In this document: piece after piece, positions 1 through 7,449 of the stretch
How positions within the stretch are numbered: the stretch's first letter is position 1
Layout: every line of letters starts with the position of its first letter
Source of the DNA: JBIOJM01 sp044450785
GTDB lineage: Bacteria > Planctomycetota > Planctomycetia > Isosphaerales > Isosphaeraceae
Reading direction: 5' to 3'
NCBI GenBank assembly: GCA_044450785.1
Contig: JBIOJM010000304.1
Location: 1 to 12,778 of the forward strand
DNA length: 12,778 nucleotides
Translations under genes and position numbers: made by a program
Notes under the pieces: generated by a model
What the model was told of the DNA's origin: nothing
Database searches by the model: none
What the model saw: only the letters and a program-made list of their open reading frames with translations

Positions 1-15
1 ATCCCAGGGTGAGCC

Positions 16-21
16 TATAAT
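16..21 (+). promoter_or_regulatory. possible -10 box (TATAAT)
   Basis: A perfect TATAAT hexamer lies at the left edge, pointing toward the aminotransferase about 200 bases downstream. Its -35 box would fall outside or at the very edge of the window, so it cannot be tested. A TTGACA occurs at 46-51 but has no -10-like hexamer 16-18 bases after it. The rest of 1-226 shows no gene; the only other structure is a small 6-bp hairpin (132-137 with 147-152). Planctomycete promoter consensus is poorly defined, so this is a weak call. Confidence 0.2.
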
Positions 22-226
22 GAGAACTCGTCTTGCGGCTCACGGTTGACAGACCAGGCCGACCCGCCCGGATCTCGGCTGGTTTTCCTCCTCTCCGTCG
101 GCAAAGCCGCTTCGTCTGATCTGAAATGACGCCCGGCATTGCGGCAGCCGGGGATCGGGCGATTGGTGTGTTCCCGTCGCGACGCATGATAGGTCCCTCA
201 TTCGACACGAAGAACCCGGAGGAGCA

Positions 227-1381
227 ATGACCGACCTTTTTGGCCCGGATTCACGTCAAGATCTGATCCGTCGTGGGTTCAGCCGGCGCGACTTCGGCCG
301 CCTCGCTGCCCTGTTGACGGCGGGCGCGGCCTTGCCGTTCTACAACGAGTCGGCGCTCGCGCAAGGGCTCTCGGCGATGCCGAACCTTCCGCCCGACGCG
401 GTCCGGATCAACGCCAATGAAAATCCCATGGGCCCCTGCCCCGAGGCGGCCGAGGCGATCCACAGAATTGTCAGCCAGGGGGGGCGATACCTTTACAACG
501 AAACCTTCGCGTTCGTCGCGGCGATGGCTAAGGTCGAGGGCGTTTCCAATGACCATGTCATGCCGTTCGCCGGCTCGAGCGACCCCCTCCATCGCACAGT
601 GCTGGCATTCACCGGGCCGGGGAAGAGCTTTGTCGTCGCCGACCCCGGCTACGAGGCGGGCGAACGCGCCGCCCGCTTCATCGGAGCCAAGACCGTCACC
701 GTCCCGCTCCGCAAGGACTACGCCCACGACGTCCATGCGATGGCCCAGGCCGACCCGAACGCCGGCTTGATCTATGTCTGCAACCCCAACAATCCGACCG
801 GGTCGATCACCCCCAAGGACGACATCGAGTACCTGGTCGCCCACAAGCCGGAGGGGGCCGTCGTGCTGCTGGACGAGGCTTACATCCACCTGTCAAAGAC
901 GGCCGTGCCGGCCTCGCCGCTGGTGGCGGCCGATAAAGACGTGATCATCCTGCGGACGTTCTCCAAGCTCTATGGCATGGCCGGCCTCCGCGCCGGGGCC
1001 GCACTCGGGCGGCCCGACCTGCTCGCCAAGCTGCGCGGCTATGGCGCCGGCGCGCTGCCGGTCACCGGCATGGTCGGCGCCATCGCCAGCCTCAAGGCCA
1101 AGGGACTGGTTGAACAGCGGCGAAAGGTCATCACCGAGATCCGCGAGGAGACGGCGGAGTGGCTCGACAAGCGGGGGTTCGCCGTCCTGCCGTCGGAAGC
1201 CAACATGCTCATGGTTGACGTTCACCGGCCGGGCCGGGAGGTCTTCCAGGCGCTGCTCGAGCACAAGGTCGCTATCGGCAGGACCTGGCGGTCGATGCCT
1301 AACCACGTCCGCATCTCGATCGGGACCCGCGAGGAGATGACGAAGTTTCGGGCGGCGTTCGGGCGCGTAATGAATGTCTGA
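227..1381 (+). CDS. Tat-signal-bearing HisC-like PLP-dependent aminotransferase
   Basis: This is a class I/II fold-type I aminotransferase resembling histidinol-phosphate aminotransferase; 384 residues is normal for the family plus a leader. The PLP core is complete: CNPNNPTG at 185-192, the pyridine-binding Asp in LLDEAYI (D216), the Schiff-base lysine in TFSKLYG (K247), the phosphate-binding arginine in MAGLRAG (R255), and the C-terminal substrate-binding arginine in VRISIGT (R362). The first ~45 residues are extra: SRRDFGRL at 19-26 is a twin-arginine motif, followed by a hydrophobic stretch (27-38) and ALA/Q at 43-46 as a likely cleavage site. This suggests export of the folded, cofactor-loaded enzyme through Tat. 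GGAGGAG at 218-224 supports the ATG at 227. The stop overlaps the start of the SulP gene by 8 bases, so the two are probably co-translated. Family calls say 'HisC', but a periplasmic enzyme is unlikely to serve histidine biosynthesis; the true substrate is unknown. Confidence 0.9.
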   Translation: MTDLFGPDSRQDLIRRGFSRRDFGRLAALLTAGAALPFYNESALAQGLSAMPNLPPDAVRINANENPMGPCPEAAEAIHRIVSQGGRYLYNETFAFVAAMAKVEGVSNDHVMPFAGSSDPLHRTVLAFTGPGKSFVVADPGYEAGERAARFIGAKTVTVPLRKDYAHDVHAMAQADPNAGLIYVCNPNNPTGSITPKDDIEYLVAHKPEGAVVLLDEAYIHLSKTAVPASPLVAADKDVIILRTFSKLYGMAGLRAGAALGRPDLLAKLRGYGAGALPVTGMVGAIASLKAKGLVEQRRKVITEIREETAEWLDKRGFAVLPSEANMLMVDVHRPGREVFQALLEHKVAIGRTWRSMPNHVRISIGTREEMTKFRAAFGRVMNV

Positions 1382-2687
1382 GCTGATGGGCCCGCGAGCG
1401 CGGCGGCAAGGTGACGGCTACGGCTGGCGCGGTTTGGCGGGAGACGCCTCCGGTGGCGCCATCGCCGCCCTGGTCGCCCTGCCCTACGGCCTGGCATTGG
1501 CACGCATGATGGGGCTGCCGCCCGAGCTGGGTCTCTTCACCTCGATCCTGACGGCGCCGCTCACGTCGCTGCTGGGTCGAAACCCCGTGCTGATCGGCGG
1601 GACCGCCAGCGCCACCGTACCGTTCATCGCCGCGGCGGTGCGTGCGCAGGGCCCGGGCGGCGCCGCCAAGGTTTGTATCGCAGCCGCGGTCTTCATGATG
1701 ATCTTCTGCGTCCTCCGGCTGGGCCGCCACGTGGCCAAGGTGCCGCACGCGGTCGTCTCCGGCTTTTCGTGCGGCGTCGGTGCCATGATGGTCATCCTCC
1801 AGCTCCGCACGCTGCTCGGCCTTCCCACCCTGCCGGGCAACGCACCCGCCAGCCCGGTGGGACAGCTCGTCAAAGTCGTGAACAACCTGGCCGACACCCG
1901 GTGGGAGCCGCTGCTTCTGGGTTCGATCGTTGTCGCCGGAGCCGTTGCCGCGGCGCGACGATGGCCGCGGTCGCCAGCGCCGTTGCTCGGCGTCGCCCTG
2001 GCCGCCGCCGCGGGTTATCTGCTCGGCTGGCACGAGCGGCTCTTGGGCGCGGTATCCTTGAAACTGCCTCCGTTCGCCGGCTTCACCTGGGAGCCGGCCG
2101 ACGTCACCAACGTCCTGCCGGCGGCGCTCGGGCTCGCGTTCGTGGCCTCGGTCAACATCCTGATCACGTCACGGGTCATCGAGCACTTTCAAGGCCGGCA
2201 CCGGCCCCTCCGCGCGGCCGATGCCGATGGAGAGCTCGGCGCTTATGGGATCGCCAACCTCTTCGCCGGCATATTCGGGGCGCCGCTGAGCGTCGGCATT
2301 CCGGCCCGCAGCCTCGCCAATCTCCGCTGTGGCGGCACGACGCGGCTGTCGAACTTGCTGCACGCCGTGTTCCTGCTCATCCTGGTCGGCTTCGGGTCCG
2401 GCGTGATCGCACGGATTCCCCTGGCGGCCCTGGCCGGCGTGACCGCGTACGTCGGCCTGAGCCTGCTGGAATGGAGCACCTGGCGCCGCCTGCACCGGAT
2501 GCGCCGCCTCGATGCCGCGGCATTCCTCGCCACCGCCGCGGCCGTCCTGACGATTGACCCGGTGGCGGCCGTCGCGATCGGCTGCGCGCTCTACGTCGCC
2601 CCCCACTTCGCCGCCAAGATTTCCCTGTTCCACCGGCTCCCGGCAATCGGACCGCGCGAAGCCGAGTCGCCCGGAACCGAGCTCTGA
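1374..2687 (+). CDS. SulP-family anion transporter without STAS domain
   Basis: This inner-membrane transporter of the SulP (SLC26) family has 437 residues, nearly all hydrophobic helices. Family hallmarks in order are: LIGGTASATVPF at 73-84, equivalent to the GPTA segment that lines the anion site; VPHAVVSGFSCGVG at 123-136; VLPAALGLAFVASVNILI at 247-264; GELGAYGIANLFAGIFGAPLSVGIPARS at 286-313; and IPLAALAGVTAYVGLSLLEW at 348-367. Typical SulP proteins run past 500 residues and end in a cytoplasmic STAS domain. This one stops about 20 residues after the last helix, so it belongs to the STAS-less form. Sulfate, bicarbonate and other anions are all known SulP substrates, and nothing here decides between them. 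The start overlaps the aminotransferase stop (ATGTCTGA); ATG at 1386 is an alternative start. No clear ribosome site is seen, consistent with translational coupling. Confidence 0.9.
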   Translation: MSELMGPRARRQGDGYGWRGLAGDASGGAIAALVALPYGLALARMMGLPPELGLFTSILTAPLTSLLGRNPVLIGGTASATVPFIAAAVRAQGPGGAAKVCIAAAVFMMIFCVLRLGRHVAKVPHAVVSGFSCGVGAMMVILQLRTLLGLPTLPGNAPASPVGQLVKVVNNLADTRWEPLLLGSIVVAGAVAAARRWPRSPAPLLGVALAAAAGYLLGWHERLLGAVSLKLPPFAGFTWEPADVTNVLPAALGLAFVASVNILITSRVIEHFQGRHRPLRAADADGELGAYGIANLFAGIFGAPLSVGIPARSLANLRCGGTTRLSNLLHAVFLLILVGFGSGVIARIPLAALAGVTAYVGLSLLEWSTWRRLHRMRRLDAAAFLATAAAVLTIDPVAAVAIGCALYVAPHFAAKISLFHRLPAIGPREAESPGTEL

Positions 2688-2754
2688 TCGAACAAGAACG
2701 GGACCGCGAGGCCGACGATGTCCAGGCGCGCGGGCTCCACCATCCCGATCGGCC

Positions 2755-3114
2755 ATGAAGATCCTACCGAGGAATCTCAAAACGACTCGCCACCGCCTCT
2801 TGCTTTTGTCATTATGTTTGAGCAAGCATGACAAGGCCCTCGAAGCGATATTCGCTTCCCCTCCGCCAGCCAACATCCGATGGGACGACGCCGTGAGTTT
2901 GGTTGCCTATTACAGAGCCGACATCAAGTCATCGGGGGGATCGGCGCACAAGTTTACGATGCCGAATGGATCCTGGGCGGTCATCCACAAGCCTCATCCG
3001 GGCAACCAGCTTTCCCGCGTGCGTGTTCAGGCGTTCCGAGACCTCCTGATCCGAGCAGGACTGGATCCGACCCTGGAAGGAAATGCAGAGGACAATGGCA
3101 ACGCTGACGTATAA
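2755..3114 (+). CDS. hicA: HicA-type mRNA interferase toxin
   Basis: This is a small toxin of the HicA family, a double-stranded-RNA-binding-like fold that cleaves mRNA and is neutralised by HicB. Recognisable sequence runs from LSKHDKALEAIFASPPPANIRWDD (22-45) through the SGGSAHKFTM segment (60-69), where H65 sits at the position of the catalytic histidine, to the HKPHPG motif (78-83) and the final helix FRDLLIRAGLDP (94-105). The start is uncertain. ATG at 2755 gives 119 residues, but the first ~21 are not typical of the family. TTG at 2818 would give 98 residues and begin where homology begins. Neither has a clear ribosome site. The gene overlaps hicB by 32 bases, the usual toxin-first HicAB order. 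It follows the SulP gene by 67 bases, but nothing ties it functionally to that operon. Confidence 0.8.
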   Translation: MKILPRNLKTTRHRLLLLSLCLSKHDKALEAIFASPPPANIRWDDAVSLVAYYRADIKSSGGSAHKFTMPNGSWAVIHKPHPGNQLSRVRVQAFRDLLIRAGLDPTLEGNAEDNGNADV

Positions 3115-3592
3115 AGGTTACACAGGTGTTCTGGAAGTCGATCTCGACGCCGGCGAGCTGTTCGGACGCACGCTCGGCATGCGCGATGTCATCACCTTCC
3201 AAGGCAAGACGGTCGAGGAGGCCCGCGAGTCGTTCGAGGAATCGGTCGACTTTTACCTGTCCTGCTGCGAGCAAGAGGGAACGCAACCCGATCGGCCCTA
3301 CTCCGGCCGGTTCAACATCCGGATCACTCCGGAGGTGCACCGTCGCCTGGTCGTTTTGGCTGAATCTCGCGGACAAAGCCTCAATGAAGTGGTCGGCGCA
3401 GCCTTGGCCGTCGCTGTGAGAAGAACGACGACGCGGATCGAGGCCCCCGACCCAACCTGGCAAGAAGTCAAGGCAAAGCTGGAGGCGGCGCGGCCGAAGG
3501 AAAGATTGTCACAGAACGGCAAACGTCGGTCAGGCACTGCGAAATCATCGGGCCGACCTCGCGGACCTACCATTCGTCACGGGCGGAAATGA
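3083..3592 (+). CDS. hicB: HicB-type antitoxin
   Basis: This is the antitoxin partner of the overlapping hicA. The N-terminal half has the classic HicB pattern: LTYKGYTGVLEVDLDAGELFGRTLGMRDVITFQGKTVEEARESFEESVDFYL (8-59), the degraded-RNase-H-like domain that occludes HicA. It is followed by SGRFNIRITPEVHRRLVVLAESRGQSLNEVVGAAL (74-108), a ribbon-helix-helix DNA-binding segment expected to repress the operon. About 40 residues then follow as a Lys/Arg/Ser-rich tail (131-169), longer than most HicB proteins have. ATG 3083 has GGAAGG at 3075-3080; ATG 3095 is an equally possible start with AGAGGA at 3087-3092. The gene converges on the PQQ dehydrogenase gene with only 19 bases between stops, and I see no terminator there. 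Confidence 0.9.
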   Translation: MQRTMATLTYKGYTGVLEVDLDAGELFGRTLGMRDVITFQGKTVEEARESFEESVDFYLSCCEQEGTQPDRPYSGRFNIRITPEVHRRLVVLAESRGQSLNEVVGAALAVAVRRTTTRIEAPDPTWQEVKAKLEAARPKERLSQNGKRRSGTAKSSGRPRGPTIRHGRK

Positions 3593-3611
3593 GCGATTCC
3601 ACCTCGAAGAC

Positions 3612-6600
3612 TCACCGCAGCGACGCCATGAACTCCAGAAGATCGGCCACTTGCTGGGCCGTCAGATCGCGAAGCAAGAGCTCCGGCATCAGCGAGCGCG
3701 ACTGGGGCACAAGCTGTTCCACCTCCGTGTTCGGAACCCGGATCGTCTTGCCCTGCGCGTCCTTGAGCACGACCTCGCGCGGGCCCTTCTCCACGATCAG
3801 CCCGGTCAAGACCCGGCCGTCCTTCGTCTCCACCAGGTGGGTGATGAACAGAGGGTCGATCGTCTTCGAGGGCTCGAGAATCTGGTCGAGCAAGGCGGCC
3901 TTGTTGTATTTGGCACCGATCTTGGTCAGGTCCGGCCCGACGGTTTCCCCCACGTCGCCGGCCTTGTGGCAGGTCTTACATTGAGCGGCTGGGTTCGCCG
4001 TGAAGATTAGACGCCCGCGCGCGACATCGCCGCCCAGGGCGAGAATGGCCGCTCGGTCGATCACGTCGCCCAGACGCTTGATTCGCTCCCTCGCGGGAAT
4101 GAACCGCTCGAACAGGTCGCGCACTTCGACCTGTGGACTGTTCTTGGCTATCGCGACCACGTCGCGCCGCAGCGTCTCTGACCCGGGGCTTCGATCGATC
4201 AAGCCGAGCAGCGTCAAGGCCCCGTGCGTCGTCGATGCCAGGCGCTGGATCGCGGCCGATCGAGCGGCGGGCGACAGGCGATCCGGCTGCCGAAGCGCCT
4301 CGATCGCGCCGCGGTCCTCGGGCGCCGCCTTGGCAGCCGCATCGGCTGGTTCGCCGGCCTTCGCCGTTGGCATGCGCGCAATCCAGTCGTGGATCATCCG
4401 GGTCGCTCGCTCGTCGACCTGACTCGAGCCCGCCCGCGGCATGCGGCCCCCCCCGAGCTTCGACATGCGGTAGTACAACACCGATCCCGCCGGATCGCCG
4501 GGCGCGATGATCCTGGCCCCGGCAATATTGAACGTCCCCTGAATCGGCCGGACACCCACCGTCTTGGTCACCTCGAGCGGCACATCGTAGCCCAGGGCGA
4601 TGTTGGCCGCTCCGCCCGCGTTGAACTGGTGGCAGTGCGCGCAGTTGGTTTGCAGATAAGACCGCGCCCGGCGATCGAGGTCGGCCGACTCGTCGTAGGG
4701 ATCGACCAGCTTCGGCAGCCTCGTGAGGTCGGGCGTCCAGGCCAGCAGTCCCATCTGGTGAAAGACGGCGAGCTGGTTGGCCCCGACTTCACCATGGGCG
4801 TACCGCTTGTTCATCTGGGGCGTGTTGACCCCCAGGGGCGAGCCCGATTGAACCCCGAAGCCCGACGTCTTCTTCTCGACCCAGGGGTTATGGCACAAAA
4901 CACACTCGGTCCGGGCGTAGACGCGATAACTCAGCTCGCGACGGCCGCCTCGCTCCGTGATGGGGATCGTCAGCGCCGCCCCTTGAGCGCCCGCGAGCAC
5001 CGCGTCGCTCTGGTCGTCGTTCCAGACGTACGAGTAGGGACGCCAGGCCGCGGTCTCCAGGTGAAGGATCTGCGTTTCGAGTCGGCGCCGGCTGCTCGGT
5101 GTGCCCGGCTCTCGTTCGATCGAAACCGTGCGCGCCAGCACCGAACCCTCGGGGAACCGCCAGTTGCCCTGGTCATCGAGACCGACGCGGTCGGCGCCGG
5201 GTACAGCCAGCAACCGAAGGGCGGTCGCGCCGTCGGCCCAGAGCTCGGCGTTGACCTGGTAAGGAACCACACCAGGGGCCGGCCGGTGATCGCGGGTCGA
5301 GGCAAACAGGCCGGTTTGACTCAGACGGCGGGGGAAGTCGTGCACGACGTTGGCGGTCGAGTCACGGACCAGACGATAAATCTGGTGGGTCCGGTCGTGG
5401 TCAACCAGGTACAGCTCCCCGTCCTGAGTCTCGCCGAAGGCCACGAGGTGCAGCGGCGTCCGCGCCAGCTCCTTCTGCCAGGTGACCGTCTCACCCCGGC
5501 ACCGCAGTGCCCAGATGATCCCGGTCTGATAATCGCCGTAAATGTAAGCACCGGCCAGCTCGGGCAGCCTGGTTCCGTGATAGACGTAGCCCCCTGTGAT
5601 CGAGGCGGCCTCCGAGTGCGGATGCGCCTTCAAGGGCGGCAGGATGGCCGTCGGCCCGCGCCGGCCTTCCACGTGGACCGGCTGCGGGCCTTCCATCACG
5701 CTCCAGCCGTAGTTGCCCCCACGATGGACCTTGTGGATCATCTCCCACAGCTCCCAGCCGACGTCGCCGACCCACAGGTCGCCGGTCGCCCGGTCGATGC
5801 TCATCTTCCAGGGGTTGCGAAAGCCGAACGCCCAGATCTCGGGCCGGACGGCGTGAACCTTCACGAACGGGTTGTCGGCCGGGATCGCATAAGCCTTGCC
5901 CGCCTCACGGTGATCGACGTCGATCCTGAGCACGCTCGAAAGCAAGTCGGAGCAATCCTGGCCGGTCATCATCGTGTCAGGAGGCGAGGGGCCGGCCCCA
6001 TCGCCGGTGGAAATGTAGAGATATCCATCCGTGCCGAAGTCGAGACAGCCGCCGTTATGCCCCCCCGACCAGAACGTCAGGATCACCTGCTCGCTGCCAG
6101 GATCGATCACGGGCGGATCGGTCCGGCTCACGGCGAACCGAGCGACGACCGAGCCGTCGGGTACCTCGTTCTTCCGAACGTAGCAAACGTAAACATAGCG
6201 ATTTTTGTCGAAATCCGGATGAACGGCGAGGCCGTAGAGCGCGGTCAGGTCCGGATGCAGCTTGGTGAGCTCGAGCGCAAGGTCCGCCTTCTTGCAGCCA
6301 GGGTCGTTCGGGAACGAGAAGATCCGGCCCCTCAAGTCGCCGAGGAAGAGTCGCGCGGTCCCTTTCGCCCCGACCAGCACGACCGGAAATTCAAACTTGA
6401 GGCTGGGAAACGCCAGAGCGACCGTATACGGGGGTGGTGGCTCGGGCGTGCCGGCGATCTTCGAGCCCGTCCACGGAACTCGGCGCACGGGACCCGCCGC
6501 GCCGGCGTCGACCACGCCCAGCTCCCCGCTCACGACTGGGTCAAGCGCCGGCGCCGGCTCAGTCAACCCCCTCGCGCTTGCAGGGCAAACCCGTCCACCC

Positions 6601-6725
6601 ACGAGGACGTCGGCTCCGACCAAGAGCAACGTCGGCGCGAAGAGCGCCAGCGCGATCACACGCTTGGTTTGGGCCAGCCAGAGGTTGAAGATTCGTGCCG
6701 TTCTCATGAAGTCCTGATTCTTCAT
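3612..6725 (-). CDS. PQQ-type sugar dehydrogenase fused to multi-heme cytochrome c
   Basis: This is a secreted or membrane-anchored oxidoreductase of 1037 residues from the ATG at 6725. Residues ~20-38 form a hydrophobic export segment after KR. Residues ~100-455 are a glucose/sorbosone-dehydrogenase beta-propeller, with LYGLAVHPDF, the GGHNGG motif carrying the expected catalytic histidine (H223), AFGFRNPWKMSID and RGGNYGWSVMEG. A middle region (~465-785) carries two c-type heme sites, CVLCH (608-612) and CAHCH (695-699), with GGGRMPR as a likely Met-ligand loop. The end (~890-1037) is the planctomycete heme-binding domain with CKTCH (916-920), the later EPSKTIDPLF-type block and RSLMPELLL. 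Electrons from sugar or aldol oxidation would pass directly to the fused hemes. An upstream in-frame ATG at 6770 exists, but the ATG at 6725 overlaps the previous stop as ATGA; ATG 6707, preceded by CAGGA, is a third option. Substrate unknown. Confidence 0.92.
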   Translation of the reverse strand: MKNQDFMRTARIFNLWLAQTKRVIALALFAPTLLLVGADVLVGGRVCPASARGLTEPAPALDPVVSGELGVVDAGAAGPVRRVPWTGSKIAGTPEPPPPYTVALAFPSLKFEFPVVLVGAKGTARLFLGDLRGRIFSFPNDPGCKKADLALELTKLHPDLTALYGLAVHPDFDKNRYVYVCYVRKNEVPDGSVVARFAVSRTDPPVIDPGSEQVILTFWSGGHNGGCLDFGTDGYLYISTGDGAGPSPPDTMMTGQDCSDLLSSVLRIDVDHREAGKAYAIPADNPFVKVHAVRPEIWAFGFRNPWKMSIDRATGDLWVGDVGWELWEMIHKVHRGGNYGWSVMEGPQPVHVEGRRGPTAILPPLKAHPHSEAASITGGYVYHGTRLPELAGAYIYGDYQTGIIWALRCRGETVTWQKELARTPLHLVAFGETQDGELYLVDHDRTHQIYRLVRDSTANVVHDFPRRLSQTGLFASTRDHRPAPGVVPYQVNAELWADGATALRLLAVPGADRVGLDDQGNWRFPEGSVLARTVSIEREPGTPSSRRRLETQILHLETAAWRPYSYVWNDDQSDAVLAGAQGAALTIPITERGGRRELSYRVYARTECVLCHNPWVEKKTSGFGVQSGSPLGVNTPQMNKRYAHGEVGANQLAVFHQMGLLAWTPDLTRLPKLVDPYDESADLDRRARSYLQTNCAHCHQFNAGGAANIALGYDVPLEVTKTVGVRPIQGTFNIAGARIIAPGDPAGSVLYYRMSKLGGGRMPRAGSSQVDERATRMIHDWIARMPTAKAGEPADAAAKAAPEDRGAIEALRQPDRLSPAARSAAIQRLASTTHGALTLLGLIDRSPGSETLRRDVVAIAKNSPQVEVRDLFERFIPARERIKRLGDVIDRAAILALGGDVARGRLIFTANPAAQCKTCHKAGDVGETVGPDLTKIGAKYNKAALLDQILEPSKTIDPLFITHLVETKDGRVLTGLIVEKGPREVVLKDAQGKTIRVPNTEVEQLVPQSRSLMPELLLRDLTAQQVADLLEFMASLR

Positions 6726-7195
6726 GATTCCAGGGAAATCAAGAAGATTTGCAGGTTCTTCATGAACCACTTGTCCCCCTGCTTCACGCGCAACTGGACG
6801 AACGGAAACTTGCCCTTGTCGGCCACGTTCGGCTGGAACACGCCTTGCACGATCATCATGTCAGGCGTGACGAACCGGGCGAACTCGACGGTGTTCTTCG
6901 ATGTCGTCTTCTCCTTCGCATCCTTGAAGACGTCGCGATAGGTGGACTCGATTTCGGAGCGGCCCTTCTTGACTTCGACTTTGATTTCGCCGGTGGAGTC
7001 GTCCTTCGCGATCGACTGGATCTGGGCGTCCTCGGTATAGGTCGCGGCCATGGCTGTCGCGTCGCGGGTGTCGAACAATGCGGCGCCTTTGTCGAGGATC
7101 TCCTGCGCCAGCGTCTTGGCGTCTTTCTCCTGCGCCTTGGCCGAAAAGGGAAGGGCGAAAACGAGAGCGAGAACGAGGATTGTGAAGCGTCCCAT
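6722..7195 (-). CDS. secreted NTF2-like (SnoaL/DUF4440-type) protein
   Basis: This 157-residue protein has a clear Sec signal peptide: MGR, a hydrophobic core (4-18) and AKA/Q at 19-22. The mature part fits the NTF2-like cone fold used by SnoaL/DUF4440 proteins: an N-terminal helix (LAQEILDKGAALFDTRDATAMAATYTEDAQI, ~29-59), then strands with FVTPDMMIVQGVF and a final QLRVKQGDKWFMKNLQIF strand. Such proteins are often small binding or scaffold domains or ketosteroid-isomerase-like enzymes; no catalytic assignment is possible here. GGAGAAA at 7201-7207 is a good ribosome site 5-8 bases from the ATG. Its stop overlaps the start of the PQQ dehydrogenase as ATGA, so the two are probably translated together, perhaps as an exported pair. 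Confidence 0.85.
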   Translation of the reverse strand: MGRFTILVLALVFALPFSAKAQEKDAKTLAQEILDKGAALFDTRDATAMAATYTEDAQIQSIAKDDSTGEIKVEVKKGRSEIESTYRDVFKDAKEKTTSKNTVEFARFVTPDMMIVQGVFQPNVADKGKFPFVQLRVKQGDKWFMKNLQIFLISLES

Positions 7196-7211
7196 GATGG
7201 TTTCTCCGATA

Positions 7212-7229
7212 GACCGGGGCGGCCCGGTC
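7212..7229. repeat. perfect inverted repeat upstream of NTF2-like gene
   Basis: GACCGGG (7212-7218) and CCCGGTC (7223-7229) are separated by four bases and lie just upstream of the ribosome site (7201-7207) of the NTF2-like gene. It could be a 5'-UTR hairpin or a repressor operator for the two-gene operon; sequence alone does not decide. Confidence 0.45.
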
Positions 7230-7262
7230 AGTGCATTGGCAACATCGAGTCCCGTACGCCAA

Positions 7263-7286
7263 GCGCGGCCATCCCGCGCCGTTTTT
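7263..7286 (+). terminator. terminator-like hairpin with T5 tract, plus strand
   Basis: GCGCGG (7263-7268) pairs with CCGCGC (7274-7279) across a 5-base loop, followed by CG and five Ts (7282-7286). It has the form of an intrinsic terminator reading rightward, yet no rightward gene ends here; the flanking genes all run leftward. It may end an antisense transcript or be chance. Confidence 0.25.
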
Positions 7287-7393
7287 CTGTTGATCGATCG
7301 GTGGGGAGCACCGGCCCGACGGCTTCCGAGTCATCGGCTGCGGACTCGAGATCCGGCGATCCGGGGCGAAGACCCATAAATATCATGAAGAAT

Positions 7394-7410
7394 CCGGCTC
7401 GTCGAGCCGG
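7394..7410 (-). terminator. possible terminator after the DAB-like cluster
   Basis: CCGGCTC (7394-7400) and GAGCCGG (7404-7410) form a perfect 7-bp stem with a 3-base loop, about 40 bases after the last stop of the leftward cluster (7450). On the minus strand the stem is followed by a T-rich but broken run (ATTCTTCATGATATTT). The position suits an operon end; the imperfect T tract lowers confidence. The remainder of 7230-7449 shows no convincing gene. Confidence 0.4.
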
Positions 7411-7449
7411 CGGTCCCCGCAATCAAGAACCAGCCTGGGCCGCCGGGCC

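Noticed and set aside
46..51. Perfect TTGACA as a -35 box for the aminotransferase
   Set aside because: The bases at the correct spacing (69-74, CGGATC) do not resemble a -10 box.
251..889. A 212-codon minus-strand frame opposite the aminotransferase
   Set aside because: It has no recognisable domain, and the opposite strand has complete PLP-enzyme motifs and a good ribosome site.
1374..2687. Viewing the intact SulP as truncated by loss of its STAS domain
   Set aside because: The protein ends cleanly after its last helix and no STAS-like sequence follows; STAS-less SulP proteins exist, so truncation need not be invoked.
4224..6941. A 905-codon open frame on the plus strand opposite the PQQ dehydrogenase
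   Set aside because: It is an Arg/Pro/Gly/His-rich translation with no domain pattern, exactly antisense to a gene full of recognised motifs; GC-rich codon use readily opens such frames.
7228..7422. A 64-codon minus-strand frame between the decayed cluster and the NTF2-like gene
   Set aside because: It has no family pattern and no ribosome site, and it spans both hairpins; more likely noncoding leader and terminator sequence.
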